Part shown: positions 1-9,278 of the stretch, one piece after another
Numbering within the stretch: the first letter of the stretch is position 1
Layout of the letters: every line of letters begins with the position of its first letter
From: Bog-473 sp963741995
GTDB taxonomy: Bacteria > Actinomycetota > Acidimicrobiia > Acidimicrobiales > RAAP-2
Reading direction: 5' to 3'
NCBI GenBank assembly: GCA_963741995.1
Contig: CAVUKI010000007.1
Coordinates: forward strand, 354,419 to 418,418
Length of the DNA stretch: 64,000 bases
Program-made: the position numbers and the translations under genes
The notes under the pieces: generated by a model
What the model saw: the letters and a program-made list of their open reading frames with translations, nothing else
Told to the model about the DNA's origin: nothing
Databases searched by the model: none

Positions 1-751
1 CGACGCCGGCCGCGAAGGCACCGAGCAAGACGTCGAGGCTGAGCTCCTCGGCCAGGTAGACCAGCAGGACCACCAGCAAGACCGAGATCCGTACCGGCAG
101 CTGCGCCGTGGAGTAGAGGTGCTTGCGCATGAGGGCGATGAACCGGGGCGGATGAGCCTGGGTGGCGAGCAGGGCGGCGGTCACGGCGACCGCGACAAAA
201 AGGGCGAGGAGCAGGAAGGTCACCCGGGCGTCCCGGTTGGTGAGCAGCACCGCCACCGCCACGATTGGACCGAACTCACCAATGGCACCCACCGACAGGA
301 CGGAGGGCCCGACCGGGGTGCGCAGCACCCCGTTGTCGCGCAGGATCGGGAGAAGCGTCCCGAGCGCCGTGGTTGTCAGGCAGAGCGCCACAACAGTGTG
401 ATCGAGCACGAGCCCCGTCGCGTGGAGCAACGCGCCGACTCCGAGCGCGAGCACCAGCGAGGTCCCCCACGATCCCGCCGCTCTGCCGAGGTGGCCCTGC
501 CGCATGGTCGACAGGTCGAGCTCGGTGCCGGCCAGGAACATCAGATAGGTCAGACCGAAATCAGACAGTGCCGTCACAATGTTGTTCGGGTGGGCGATGT
601 CGAGCACGTACGGACCGAGCAAGATCCCGAAGAGGATCTGGATCACCACCTCGGGTATGGCGATGAACCGACGCAACCATTCGGCGACGATGGGCGCCAG
701 GACCGCGGCCAGCCCGATGAGGACCAGCGTGGGAATGGCTTGTTCGATCAT
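1..751 (-). CDS. Cation:proton antiporter (CPA2 family), 3' end outside window
   Basis: Reading the minus strand from an ATG at 751 gives at least 250 codons without a stop, running off the window edge. The product is a polytopic membrane protein starting MIEQAIPTLVLIGLAAVLAP, with PEVVIQILFGILLGP and a SDFGLTYLMFLAGTELD stretch. These are typical of the first helices of Na+/H+ or K+/H+ exchangers of the KefB/CPA2 type, where the helix carrying FLAGTE(L)D lies near the ion path. At least seven hydrophobic segments are visible. The family exchanges monovalent cations for protons across the inner membrane. The gene is transcribed away from the plus-strand gene at 986. The C-terminal half, including any TrkA-N domain, is not visible, so the ion specificity cannot be told. 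Confidence 0.85.
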   Translation of the reverse strand, partial: MIEQAIPTLVLIGLAAVLAPIVAEWLRRFIAIPEVVIQILFGILLGPYVLDIAHPNNIVTALSDFGLTYLMFLAGTELDLSTMRQGHLGRAAGSWGTSLVLALGVGALLHATGLVLDHTVVALCLTTTALGTLLPILRDNGVLRTPVGPSVLSVGAIGEFGPIVAVAVLLTNRDARVTFLLLALFVAVAVTAALLATQAHPPRFIALMRKHLYSTAQLPVRISVLLVVLLVYLAEELSLDVLLGAFAAGV

Positions 752-985
752 GTGTCGTCCACCCGCCCCGTGACCGCCCGCTGTGGCACGCCGCGCACCT
801 CCCGGGGACACGCTACGCGCCACGTCCTCGTACCCGGGCGATTTCGGAGGTTTGACGACCCCACGACCGTGCGGGAGCATGGCCCGACCTACTCGCGCCG
901 GGGGTCCGCACATGAGGAGTTCGTCAGTGGTTCGCACGCGTGCAACGAGCGCCTCGTGACGTCCGCATTCGTCAATCCGTCCTGG

Positions 986-2188
986 ATGCCGCACTCAGTC
1001 GGCGAGGCGGCCCGCGCCGGGGATGCGACCGCGGACGACCTCCTGTCGGGACGTGCGTGGTCCCACATGCTCGATGGCCTACACCAGGCCTCGACGGTCG
1101 TGTTGGCCGACAACGGCCGCCGCAACGCGGCAGACATGGCGGCGGGCTTCCGGCATCTGCTGGTGCTCCTTGGCATCGGACTCGACAACGCCCTGCGGCA
1201 GGAGTCCGACTCGGTGCTCGCCGTGAAGCCCTCCAGCGTCGACGCGATCTACAAGTGGGGCATGGACTGCCCCGACTGCATCTATACCGGAGCGGGACTT
1301 CGGGGCGGCGAGACGTACCGCCTCTGGGGCAACCGCGGCTCGGCGCGCTATGTGGGTCTGCAGTCGATGGCGGGCATGGCCTCGTCGGCGAACGTCCTGC
1401 TGGACGAGCTCGATCTGGGCCCTGCCGGGGAGGTGGACCTCATTCTCGCGGCCGAGCCGCATGAGGGGAACTGGTTGGCCATCGCCGAGAACGCCACGGC
1501 TCTGGTGGTCCGGCACTTCTTCTACGACTGGGACACGGAGGTGGCGTCATCACTCTCCATCGAGCGGATCGGGGCGAAGGGCGAGAGGGCGGCGCGGCCG
1601 GCAGAGGATCCGCGGGCCGTGGTGGCCCGGCAGCTGATCGCCCTCGGGGACTTCGTCGTGGCCAATCTCGAATTCTTCCTCCAGTTCTCCCGGCCGGAGA
1701 CGCCCAACACGTTCCTCCCACCACTCGACGGGACAGCGATGGGCGCGGCGGCGGAGAACCGACCGGTCATCGGGTCCTGGGAGCTGGCGCCCGACGAAGC
1801 ACTGGTGGTGGAGGTCTCGCCACCGCAGGGTCTCTATTGGAGCTACTCGCTCGGGAATCCCTGGTGGGAGACCATCGACTACGGGGCACATCAGAGCAGC
1901 CTGAATGGGCATCAGGCGACGGTGGACGACGACGGTGTCCTGCGCACCGTCATCGCTCACGAAGACCCCGGGGTGGCCAATTGGCTCGACACGGCCGGGC
2001 ACAGCGCCGGCCCCATCATTTTACGTTGCGTCCGCACCGAGACAGCCCCCGTACCGACGATGCATCCCGTCAAGTTCTCGGACATCGAGCACTCGTTGCC
2101 GACGCGTACCCACCGGGTGACCTCTGAAGAGCGGCGCGCCACCATGGCAGCACGACAGCTCGCCGTGAGCAAGCGGTTCTGCCGATGA
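986..2188 (+). CDS. DUF1214-like protein of unknown function
   Basis: The product is about 400 residues and soluble-looking, without an obvious signal peptide. The C-terminal third contains YWSYSLGNPWWETIDY, QSSLNGHQATVDDDG and DPGVANWLDTAGH. These resemble DUF1214-domain proteins common in mycobacteria and relatives, often near lipid or steroid genes. The frame is open much further upstream, but that part is the shadow of the antiporter on the other strand. The ATG at 986 is the first good start after it, and an in-frame GTG at 956 is possible. No clear ribosome binding site is seen. The stop lies 45 bases before the downstream dehydrogenase, so the two may be co-transcribed. The reaction is unknown. 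Confidence 0.75.
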   Translation: MPHSVGEAARAGDATADDLLSGRAWSHMLDGLHQASTVVLADNGRRNAADMAAGFRHLLVLLGIGLDNALRQESDSVLAVKPSSVDAIYKWGMDCPDCIYTGAGLRGGETYRLWGNRGSARYVGLQSMAGMASSANVLLDELDLGPAGEVDLILAAEPHEGNWLAIAENATALVVRHFFYDWDTEVASSLSIERIGAKGERAARPAEDPRAVVARQLIALGDFVVANLEFFLQFSRPETPNTFLPPLDGTAMGAAAENRPVIGSWELAPDEALVVEVSPPQGLYWSYSLGNPWWETIDYGAHQSSLNGHQATVDDDGVLRTVIAHEDPGVANWLDTAGHSAGPIILRCVRTETAPVPTMHPVKFSDIEHSLPTRTHRVTSEERRATMAARQLAVSKRFCR

Positions 2189-2233
2189 CGCCGGGCGGAC
2201 ACGGCCGGACCGAAACGAAGGAGGTGGGTCAAC

Positions 2234-3037
2234 GTGGATCTCGGATTTGCTGACGCGACGGCCGTGGTGACCGGAGGGAGCAAGGGGATGGGGCGGGCCG
2301 TGGCCGAGGTCCTCGCCTCGGACGGGGCCCGGGTCGCCGTCATGGCACGAGGACGCGATGCCCTCGACGACACGGTCGCCGCCCTGCGGTCCCTGGGCAG
2401 TCCCGACGCGGTCGGCATCAGCGTGGACATGACGGACCCCGCGTCCATTGCGTCGGCCTTCCGCGAGGTGGGTGACCGCTGGGGCTCGCTGAACGTCCTG
2501 GTGCACACCATCGGGCCGGGTGCGGGGCGGTTCGAGGATCTCGATGACACTGATTGGGACGAGGCATTCGCCCTCGGCACGATGTCCGCCGTCCGTAGCC
2601 TCCGTGAGGCGGTGCCGCTGCTCCGTGCCGCGGAGTGGGCACGCGTCGCCATCTTCTCGGCTCATTCGGTGCAGCGCCAGAGCCCCATACTGGTCGCCTA
2701 CACGGCATCGAAGGCGGCGGTGACGAGCGTCGCCAAGAATCTCTCCAAGTCCCTGGCGCCCGACGGCATCCTCGTCAATGCGGTGTGCCCCGGCTCCATT
2801 GTGACGGCCAGCTTCACCGAGAATCTCCGAGATATCTTCGCCGCCGAGGGCCTGGACCCGTCCGATCCCTACGACGTCATGCGGTGGATCGAGCAGACAT
2901 TCCACCAGCCCGCAGATCTCGGGAGGGCCGGGCTCCCTGACGAGGTCGCATCCCTCACCGCCTACCTGGTGTCCCGTCGGAACGGCTACGTGACCGGCGC
3001 GTGCATCAACGTCGACGGAGGGTCGGACTTCGTCTGA
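2234..3037 (+). CDS. Short-chain dehydrogenase/reductase (SDR)
   Basis: This is a classical SDR of 267 residues. The NAD(P)-binding motif TGGSKGMG lies at residues 13-20. The catalytic residues fit Ser142 or Ser145, Tyr156 and Lys160 within AYTASK, and the C-terminus has the usual GACINVDGGSDFV. The NNAG motif is replaced by HTIGPG, as in some divergent actinobacterial SDRs that act on acyl or steroid substrates. The GTG start at 2234 is supported by a strong AAGGAGGTG about eight bases upstream. The gene follows the DUF1214-like gene closely and on the same strand. The substrate is not predictable; a 3-oxoacyl reductase or hydroxysteroid-type oxidoreductase is most likely. Confidence 0.9.
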   Translation: MDLGFADATAVVTGGSKGMGRAVAEVLASDGARVAVMARGRDALDDTVAALRSLGSPDAVGISVDMTDPASIASAFREVGDRWGSLNVLVHTIGPGAGRFEDLDDTDWDEAFALGTMSAVRSLREAVPLLRAAEWARVAIFSAHSVQRQSPILVAYTASKAAVTSVAKNLSKSLAPDGILVNAVCPGSIVTASFTENLRDIFAAEGLDPSDPYDVMRWIEQTFHQPADLGRAGLPDEVASLTAYLVSRRNGYVTGACINVDGGSDFV

Positions 3038-3174
3038 TCTGCGTCTCGCCCTTCGTCCCGGCAGGAACCTGCGGGCGTCGGCGAAGGTCACGGCGGCCAA
3101 CCGGTTTTTGCGGCGAACCACCGCGGTGCCGCGAGTACCCGTTTCGGGCGACGTCATCTGCCAAGCTCTTGAGG

Positions 3175-3873
3175 GTGGCGACGGAGGACGACGACCAGGA
3201 CATTCTAGGTATCGACCGCCTGTTGGCCCTCACGGACGGAGTGGTGGCCATTGCGCTGACCCTCCTCGTGTTGCAGCTGCAGGTGCCCGTCGACGCGGCG
3301 CTCACGAAACATCCCGATTCGGCGAGAGCTCTGTGGAACGCGCTCAGCCCCGACGGCGCGGAAATGACGAGCTACCTCGTCTCCTTCCTGGTCATCGCCC
3401 AATTCTGGATGGTGCACCACCGCGTGCTCCGCGGCATGCGCGGGCACAGCGAGGGGTTGGCCTGGCGCAACTTCGGCTTCCTGCTCGCCCTCACCCTCAT
3501 GCCGTTCACGTCGGACCTGATCGGCCGCTACGGCAGCAACCCGGTAGCCATCACGCTTTTCGGGCTGAACCTCGTGGCCATCAGCCTCAGCACGCAGTGG
3601 ATCTTCCTCTATGCCGCCCGCCACAACCTCATCAATGATGTGGCCCGGTCGACACGTGACGAGCGGATGGCCAGGGTGCGCGTCGTGTTGATGCTCACCA
3701 TCGTCGGCGTGTCCGTCGCGCTGGCTTGGACGGACCCCCGGTTGGCGAAGTTCGTATGGCTGCTCTTCCTCATAGTTCCGGCGATGGCGGCGCGGGTCAC
3801 CCGCGTGCTGGAACGGTCACGCCGGCGCTCCGAGGTCGAGAACGAGGAACCCAGCAAGGTCGGTGACGGATAG
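3175..3873 (+). CDS. TMEM175-family (DUF1211) potassium channel-like membrane protein
   Basis: The protein has 232 residues and about six hydrophobic helices. Near the N-terminus is LLALTDGVVAIALTLLVLQL, a clear match to the FSDGVFAIAITLLVL signature of bacterial TMEM175 proteins. In that family, hydrophobic residues of this first helix line a K+-selective pore. The usual FSD is ALTD here. A GTG at 3175 gives the expected N-terminus, and in-frame sequence upstream has no family character. The C-terminus is charged (SRRRSEVENEEPSK) and probably cytoplasmic. The gene converges with the DUF3089 gene at 3912. Confidence 0.85.
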   Translation: MATEDDDQDILGIDRLLALTDGVVAIALTLLVLQLQVPVDAALTKHPDSARALWNALSPDGAEMTSYLVSFLVIAQFWMVHHRVLRGMRGHSEGLAWRNFGFLLALTLMPFTSDLIGRYGSNPVAITLFGLNLVAISLSTQWIFLYAARHNLINDVARSTRDERMARVRVVLMLTIVGVSVALAWTDPRLAKFVWLLFLIVPAMAARVTRVLERSRRRSEVENEEPSKVGDG

Positions 3874-3911
3874 ACAGCGACACGGAGATCGGTCGCCCGC
3901 AGCCGGATCGC

Positions 3912-5101
3912 TCAGCGACTCGTGTGGTGCGCCGAGTACGCCGTCTCCTCGGCCGTCACATCGTTGACCAGGTTGCCCAGCGCCAGGTTGACGTCGTCGA
4001 GATGCAGACCCCAGTCCGGTCCGAGCGTCGGCGTGACCACCGGACGGGAGTCCCCGGGACGGGCCTCGATCTGCAGCCACGAGGCGCCGCCCGCGCGTTC
4101 GCAGGTGCCCGTGTAGAGGCCCGGGTACGTGACCCAGGGTTCCCCGGTCGACCGGGCTGACGAGAGGAAGTACGGCGTCAACGGCGCGGCTGCGCTGGAC
4201 TCGCCGAGCGCGGCTGGGTTGGTGCAGACGACCTGTTGGCCGCGTGCCGTCTTTTGGTCGGATTGGAGGCTGACGCCCTGGCCAGGCCGCGCGAAGAATG
4301 ATCCGGCGGGTGGCGGAGACGAGAACGACGAGTACGCGATCACACAGCCTGTCTCGCTCGCCTTGGTGCAGGCCGGAATGTGCGCGAACGTTCCGCCGAC
4401 CGTCTTCCCGACCGGGACCTGGACGTTGCCACCCAGAATGATGGCTGACACCATGCGGGCGCGCAGCGCCGGATGGTCATCGACCCGCGCGCGAGAAGGC
4501 GGATGAGGTCGGCCGCCCCCTGCGAGTGCCCGATGAAGATGACGGGTCGGCCGTGGTTGTCGTGGGCCAGATAGTCCCGCCAACCCTCGAGCAGGCTCTG
4601 ATACGAGATCTGGTCTGCTGCCGGATCGCTCCCAAGACCCTCGTTCAGCGACGCACTCGTGCGTTGTCGATAGGTGGGCGCCCACACATTGCACACCTGG
4701 GAGAAGCGGGAGACCTGCGCGACAGCTGCGCCCTTGAGCGCTGGGGTCACCGCCGTCCCCGTATTGGATGTGGCTGCGGAGGCCGTCACGGTGGGATACA
4801 CGTAGAAGCAGTCGAATGCGGACTGGGGCGGCGCCACGGCAGGGACCACCGTCTTGCTGCCGTCGGCGGCCACCGACGTCGCGCCTTCGGGATGGAGACA
4901 CGGGTCACCCACCAGCCCCGGTCGGCAGAGCCACGTCACTCCCGCCGCGTCGGGTCCCGACCCCTCGGTTGCGCCCGCGGCATGCCCGCCTGCCACCATC
5001 ACCCCGCTGGCGAGCAACCCGCTCCACGCGGCGAAGCCGACGAGGCGCCTGAGGCGGCCCGGCTTCCTGCGACCGATGCCCTCCCACGCGCTGCTCGTCA
5101 T
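3912..5101 (-). CDS. Secreted DUF3089 lipase-like protein (frameshifted)
   Basis: The first part, from the ATG at 5101, has a basic N-terminus and a signal-like hydrophobic segment around LVGFAAWSGLLASGVMVAGG. DUF3089 sequence follows: TWLCRPG, DCFYVYPTVT and a nucleophile motif GHSQGA. After about position 4490 the similarity continues in another frame (DDHPALRARMVSAIILGGNV through to HHTSR at 3912). This is explained by one missing base in the CGCGCGGG tract near 4485. DUF3089 proteins are alpha/beta-hydrolase-like and assumed to be extracellular lipases or esterases. The gene is divergent from a MarR-type regulator over a palindrome at 5132-5146, which suggests control by that regulator. 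Confidence 0.85.
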
Positions 5102-5131
5102 GGCAGCAGCGTGGCAGGCTTCTCCAGAAAA

Positions 5132-5146
5132 GTCAATAATATTGAC
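5132..5146. promoter_or_regulatory. Palindromic operator between lipase-like gene and MarR gene
   Basis: GTCAATAATATTGAC is a perfect inverted repeat of 7-bp arms around one base. It is centred 37 bp upstream of both the leftward gene (start 5101) and the rightward MarR gene (start 5176). Its centre contains -10-like hexamers on both strands (TAATAT and TATTAT). A further ATTGACC half-site lies at 5157-5163. Size, symmetry and position are those of MarR-family operators, so autoregulation plus control of the divergent gene is inferred. Confidence 0.7.
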
Positions 5147-5175
5147 CGACTAGAGAATTGACCTAAGGTGGCGGC

Positions 5176-5716
5176 GTGGCCCCAACCGCTCGACCCGCCC
5201 AAACGGGCTCTGGTCTGCCTCCGGCGCACGACCCTCAGGCGCTCAACTGGCTGCTCCGTCGGGCCGTCCGCCGCTTCGCCGCCCCCGTTTCCGAGGCTTT
5301 GGAAGCAGGCGGATTCGGAGACCTTCCCCAAAGAGGGGTCTGGGCCGTCAGCGCGCTCGCCCAGGCGGAGTCGGGGCTCAGCGGCCGCGATCTCGTCACC
5401 CGCATGGGGATCTCCAAGCAGGCCGTCAGTCAACTGATCGACTCTCTGGTCACGATGGCATATGTCGCCCGGCTTCCTGCCACCGACGACCGGCGCCGCA
5501 CTCTCTTGCGGCTCACGGCCCGAGGGTGCGACGCGTCACGGATCATCGATGAGGCGGTTGCAGCGATGGAGGCGGCCATGGCGGTCACCATCGGCCGGGA
5601 TCGACTGCAGGAGCTCCGAGCGCGCCCTGCGGGATCTGGAAGAGGCAGAGGCGGATCCCGGGGGGCCATTCCGGCGGCCCCTCCGTCGTCGAGCCGGCCA
5701 TCCCAACGACGGGTGA
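5176..5716 (+). CDS. MarR-family transcriptional regulator (frameshifted)
   Basis: The product is a winged-helix regulator. Residues about 57-115 include LSGRDLVTRMGISKQAVSQL (recognition helix) and ATDDRRRTLLRLTARG (the DxR wing signature). From the GTG at 5176 the expected frame holds to about 5617 (DRLQEL). The dimerisation helix then continues one frame over as ERALRDLEEAEADPGG, ending at 5716. A one-base indel is therefore likely, and the apparent longer C-terminus of the unshifted frame is proline/serine junk. MarR proteins repress neighbouring genes and release DNA on binding small ligands. The palindrome just upstream and the divergent DUF3089 gene are the probable targets. Confidence 0.85.
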
Positions 5717-5837
5717 CGTGCACGGCATGCCCCCCTTGGAGCACGCGATCGCCGCGTCCCCCGAAGGCAACGATGCCGCCGTCGGACGTCAGGCCGCCGG
5801 ATGGTGAGCGCTCGCCTTGACCCGGTACCCTGGGCCG

Positions 5838-6104
5838 GTGGCGAGCGTTCGACTGCCCGGCGGGGTGGTGCACACACTTCCCGAAGACTTGCGCAACGAG
5901 CTGGTCGCCAATCCCACCGCACTCGACGCGTGGAGGGACATCACGCCGCTGGCCCGCAACGAGTTCATCTGCTGGGTCGAGGACGCCAAGCAGGAGAAGA
6001 CCCGAGAGCGTCGCATTCGCCGGACCCGGGAGGAGCTGGAGGAGGGTCAGCGTCGGCCCTGCTGCTGGCCGGGGTGCGCGCACCGGGAGCGCACCGGCAG
6101 ATAG
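5838..6104 (+). CDS. YdeI/OmpD-associated (OmdA-type) small protein
   Basis: The 88-residue product contains TLPEDLRNELVANPTALDAW and FICWVEDAKQEKTRERRIRR. This pattern characterises the YdeI/OmpD-associated family (sometimes annotated bacteriocin-protection), in which an SPSRRREYVxWIxxAKxxETRxRRI core recurs. The C-terminus has CCWPGCAHR. The GTG at 5838 is preferred because the preceding in-frame residues (from a TTG at 5817) lack family similarity. The biochemical role of the family is poorly defined. The gene follows the MarR gene by about 120 bases on the same strand. Confidence 0.75.
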   Translation: MASVRLPGGVVHTLPEDLRNELVANPTALDAWRDITPLARNEFICWVEDAKQEKTRERRIRRTREELEEGQRRPCCWPGCAHRERTGR

Positions 6105-6180
6105 CAGGGGGCCACTCCCTCGTTCGTGCTCAAAAGCGGTGCGTCCTCAAGCGGTCAAGGTTCCATTGCCCCGCAAAGTG

Positions 6181-6196
6181 CTTCAGCGCGCTGAAG
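6181..6196. repeat. Perfect 16-bp palindrome
   Basis: CTTCAGCGCGCTGAAG is fully self-complementary. It lies between the OmdA-type gene and the truncated GlxA-like regulator. It could be an operator or the stem of a weak terminator for the upstream gene; no T-tract follows. Confidence 0.5.
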
Positions 6197-6318
6197 AAGC
6201 AAGAACCCTGGTCGCCTCCAGCAGTGCGCCACGAAGGTCCTTGGGACATCGGCGGTTGTACAACGGTCCGGCTCCGTCGGAGAGCAGCGCGCTCATCGGC
6301 GCGACGCCCCGGACGTGA

Positions 6319-6963
6319 CCGGACATCGGCGGTGGTGCCTTCATTCTGGCGCAAGCAGGACTGCTCGATGGACGGCGAGCCGCGCCGCACTGGACAGACT
6401 GCGACGAATTGGCTCGTCGCTTTCCTGCTCTCTCGGTCGATCCCGGCGTACTCTTCGTCGATGAGGGCGACATCCTCACGGGCGCTGGGAGCGCGGCGGG
6501 CATCGATCTCTGCCTTCATATCGTCCGCCAGGACTATGGGAGCGAGGTGGCGACCCGACTCGCTCGCCAGCTCGTGGTCCCGCCCCTACGCGAAGGCGGA
6601 CAGGCGCAGTACATCGAGGCCCCGCTCCCCAACCTGGACGACTCTGACCTGCTTTCAGAGACCGTCGCATGGATGGAGTGTCACCTCGACGGGCAGTTGT
6701 CTGTTGAGGATCTCGCCGCGCAAGCAGCAATGAGTCCGCGGACCTTTGCCCGTCGTTTCCAGGCTTCGACCGGGACCACGCCCCATCACTGGTTGCAAGC
6801 ACAGCGCGTCAAGCTGGCCCAGCGAATACTCGAGACCACCGACCTGCCGGTTGAGACTGTGGCGGCCAAGAGTGGTTTCTCCACAGCTGCAAACCTCAGA
6901 AAGCACTTCGGCCGAAAGGTCCACACGAGCCCGCAGGCGTACCGCCACGCATTCAGGCAGTGA
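6319..6963 (+). pseudogene. 5'-truncated GlxA-type (DJ-1/AraC) transcriptional regulator
   Basis: GlxA-type activators are about 320 residues: an N-terminal DJ-1/PfpI domain and a C-terminal double helix-turn-helix. Here only the end of the first domain remains (GGGAFILAQAGLLDGRRAA, then ILTGAGSAAGIDLCLHIVRQ). The complete AraC domain follows (LSVEDLAAQAAMSPRTFARR and VETVAAKSGFSTAANLRKHF). A stop at 6316 closes the frame. The 50-100 bases before it show only faint remnants in another frame. Translation could restart at a TTG at 6409 and make a 184-residue DNA-binding fragment. Most of the ligand-sensing domain is missing, so this looks like genuine decay rather than a single read error. Confidence 0.7.
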
Positions 6964-7123
6964 GCGACGGGGCGTCTCCTTCCGACTGGATGACGCCCAC
7001 ATATTGATGACGTTGTCGATTCTCACCGTTGCGCCAGCGGCCGCGGCGCTCACGCGCGATGCTGGTCGGACCGCCAGATCGAGGGTGGCCGACGAGGCCT
7101 CTCACGTCCATGAGGAGCTCCAG

Positions 7124-7600
7124 ATGCCCGATACAATCTTCCTGTCCGACCGACTAGAAGTGACACGGCCTATCCCGGCATCGCCCACCGCGATCTTCGA
7201 CATCTTGCGTAGCCCGGCGGGCCATGTGGCCATCGACGCCTCAGGGATGCTGCAGGACTTCACCGGGAAGCCGGCGGAGAAAGTGGGCGACACGTTCGTC
7301 ATCCACATGGACCGCGAGTCGCTCAATGACGTCCCGTTGGGCAAGTATGACGTGAAGGTGCACTTCATCGTCTTCGAGCGCGACAGGGAGATCGCGTGGG
7401 ATCTCTTGCCCGATGTTCCGGTTCCGCACTTCTATGGCTATCGCCTGGATCCGGGTGAGGATGGGGCCACCAACGTGACGTCCTACTACGACTGGTCGAA
7501 GGTCAGCGGCGACGTCAAGGAACGCTTCCCCATCGTGCCCGAGTCGGCCCTGCGCGCCACGCTCGGAATCTTGGAGCGGACGGTCAGAAAGGGCATGTGA
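7124..7600 (+). CDS. SRPBCC (polyketide cyclase/START-like) family protein
   Basis: The product is 158 residues. It begins with the usual first strand and helix (VTRPIPASPTAIFDILRSPAGH), has a central acidic/aromatic strand region (REIAWDLL, HFYGYRLDPGEDGATNVTSYYDW) and ends with the long C-terminal helix (SALRATLGILERTVRKGM). These fit the helix-grip fold that binds hydrophobic ligands. The ATG at 7124 is preceded by GAGGAG at a good distance. The frame is open further upstream, but that part overlaps the end of the regulator and lacks family character. Ligand and role are unknown. Confidence 0.8.
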   Translation: MPDTIFLSDRLEVTRPIPASPTAIFDILRSPAGHVAIDASGMLQDFTGKPAEKVGDTFVIHMDRESLNDVPLGKYDVKVHFIVFERDREIAWDLLPDVPVPHFYGYRLDPGEDGATNVTSYYDWSKVSGDVKERFPIVPESALRATLGILERTVRKGM

Positions 7601-7751
7601 GCCCGCGGTGCGTCCGGGTCCGCGACGCCATGACGTGCCGCTGAGCCTGCGGCATGTGGCACCGAGGACGGCTGCTCAGCGGAACAAGTCTCGACGCACT
7701 GACCGTTTGAGTCGGCCGTCAAGTGGTTCAGGGAGAGCGGTCAGCTCGGGC

Positions 7752-7949
7752 TCAATCGTCGGTCAGGACAGCGTTGACGTGCGTCCTCCACCCGTCCCTG
7801 AGCTCCTTGGTCACCTCGTGAGTGCGGTACCCCTCAGCCGAGATCAGCTCGCCACACGAGCAGAGTCCGATCGCTCCCACAGTCCCCTCGAAGCTGAGAA
7901 CGTGCGAGGTGACGTTGACAATTCTGTGCTCAACCCGCTCTGCAGCCAA
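7752..7949 (-). CDS. Small hypothetical protein
   Basis: This 65-residue ORF reads FEGTVGAIGLCSCGELIS in its middle, with a CxC pair, and ends in a charged helix (HEVTKELRDGWRTHV). A TTG start at 7949 is backed by GGAGG seven bases upstream, which argues for a real gene. It lies alone between the SRPBCC gene and the methyltransferase, on the opposite strand. I do not recognise a family. The two close cysteines alone are too few for a zinc ribbon unless it dimerises. Confidence 0.5.
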   Translation of the reverse strand: MAAERVEHRIVNVTSHVLSFEGTVGAIGLCSCGELISAEGYRTHEVTKELRDGWRTHVNAVLTDD

Positions 7950-8054
7950 CTGCGGCCCTCCGTCTGCTCCGTTGGGCTTCGTTTCTACGTCGGTTGCTGA
8001 TGGGAGTCAAGGGATGATCGGGCCGACAACTATGAAGACGGGTGGCGTGGTCGG

Positions 8055-8581
8055 ATGCATTACGACATTGCAGCCCGCGCGGCCGATGTCGCACTCAGCT
8101 CAAACGATGCCCCACGCCGCGTCCTCGATGTCGGCTGCGGACCGGGACTCCTCTTACGGCTCCTCGCCGACCGCTTGCCCAAAGCGGACACGCTGGTTGG
8201 GATCGATGCCGCCGCCGGCATGATCGCAGCGGCGGAATCGTCAACGAACGACACCGGTTAGGTTTCTCACAGGGCGTAGCGGAGAACTTGCCCTACCCCG
8301 ACGCTTCGTTCGATCTGGTGGTCAGCGCAACGTCCTTCGATCACTGGCTGGACCAAGGTCAGGGGCTCCGCGAGTGTGCACGGGTTCTCGCTCCGAACGG
8401 TCACTTTGTGCTGACGGACCTGAACTCAATCCTGCTCGTTCCCACGATGCTTTTCGGTCGTCGGGACCGAGCACGAACACGAACACGAGCCGAGAAGCTA
8501 CTAAGGGCTGCTGGGTTCCAGACCATGGAATGGCATAGCCCCTACAGCCTGATCATCGGCACGGTCGTGGCGACGAAGTAG
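8055..8581 (+). CDS. Class I SAM-dependent methyltransferase (frameshifted)
   Basis: Motif I is RVLDVGCGPGLLLRLLADRL, followed by the acidic end of strand 2 (LVGIDAAAGMIAAA). After about 8250 the similarity continues in another frame: GVAENLPYPDASFDLVVSAT (motifs II and III), then LRECARVLAPNGHFVLTDL and the C-terminal strands. One indel near 8245-8255 therefore splits the gene. Residues typical of the family N-terminus (DNYEDGWRGRMHYDIA) are readable just before the ATG at 8055, but a stop lies upstream in that frame, so the true start may be lost too. The substrate is unknown. Confidence 0.8.
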
Positions 8582-8649
8582 GGCGAGCGCCGAGTCGAAA
8601 TGTGCCCAAGTGTCCCACCGTCCCGGCGACCCGGTGAACTGGGGCACCT

Positions 8650-9087
8650 TCAAGGAATCCGCTGAGGTGTTTGCTCGTCGGGCCACGGGCTGTCGAGAAC
8701 GCCCAATTGAATGAACAGGCCGAGCTTGTCGGCGCCGATCCATTCCCTGACGACCTTGCCGTCCTCGAAGTGCATGATGGTGACCACGCATTCCTCCACT
8801 GCCCGTCCCGTAGGGGGGCGGTTCACGTATCCTCCCGTGTCGGTGCCACGGAATGTGCACCTCGAGACCACCTCGTCGCCAGCCACGATCAGGTCCTCAA
8901 TGTCGAGATGGAGATCAGGAAAGGCACCGTGGTATCGGCGGATGGGCTCGGTTCTGGCCGCGGGACCCGTCCCAAACGGATTCGTGTACGTCTCGCTGTA
9001 GAGATAGGCGGCCGCGTCGTAGTTTCGGCTATTCCAGACCTCATCCACGAACTTCCGTACCTGCATCTCGCGCTTGCCAACTGCCAT
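8650..9087 (-). CDS. SnoaL-like ester cyclase/NTF2-fold protein
   Basis: The 145-residue protein has the SnoaL pattern: VRKFVDEVWNSRNYDAAAYL, YTNPFGTGP, IRRYHGAFPDLHLDIEDLIV, GDEVVSRCTFRGTDTG and the C-terminal HFEDGKVVREWIGADKLGLF with a final QLGVL. SnoaL folds are NTF2-like cone-shaped barrels used as cyclases, isomerases or ligand-binding proteins. The GRxVEECVVTIMHFEDGKV segment is close to proteins annotated ester cyclase. The neighbours do not indicate a pathway. Confidence 0.85.
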   Translation of the reverse strand: MAVGKREMQVRKFVDEVWNSRNYDAAAYLYSETYTNPFGTGPAARTEPIRRYHGAFPDLHLDIEDLIVAGDEVVSRCTFRGTDTGGYVNRPPTGRAVEECVVTIMHFEDGKVVREWIGADKLGLFIQLGVLDSPWPDEQTPQRIP

Positions 9088-9278
9088 CGTTCACCCCGTC
9101 CGTCGTCTCAGAGATTCCAAGCGGTCGCCCGGACCTGTGCAACCGCTTGAGGAACCCGTAGCCAAAGCGCACCGAGCCGGTATACGTGGAAGCGCTTTTG
9201 GGGCCTGAAATGTGAGCTTCGCGAGCATTTTGGTTCTCCTGGCTCTACAGTTCAGTTGGAATTGGGAGGAGAGGTGGA

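Noticed and set aside
119..985. Long plus-strand open frame before the DUF1214-like gene
   Set aside because: It is low-complexity (R/H/G/E-rich) and lies antisense to the clear antiporter gene; it is a high-GC shadow, so the gene start was moved to 986.
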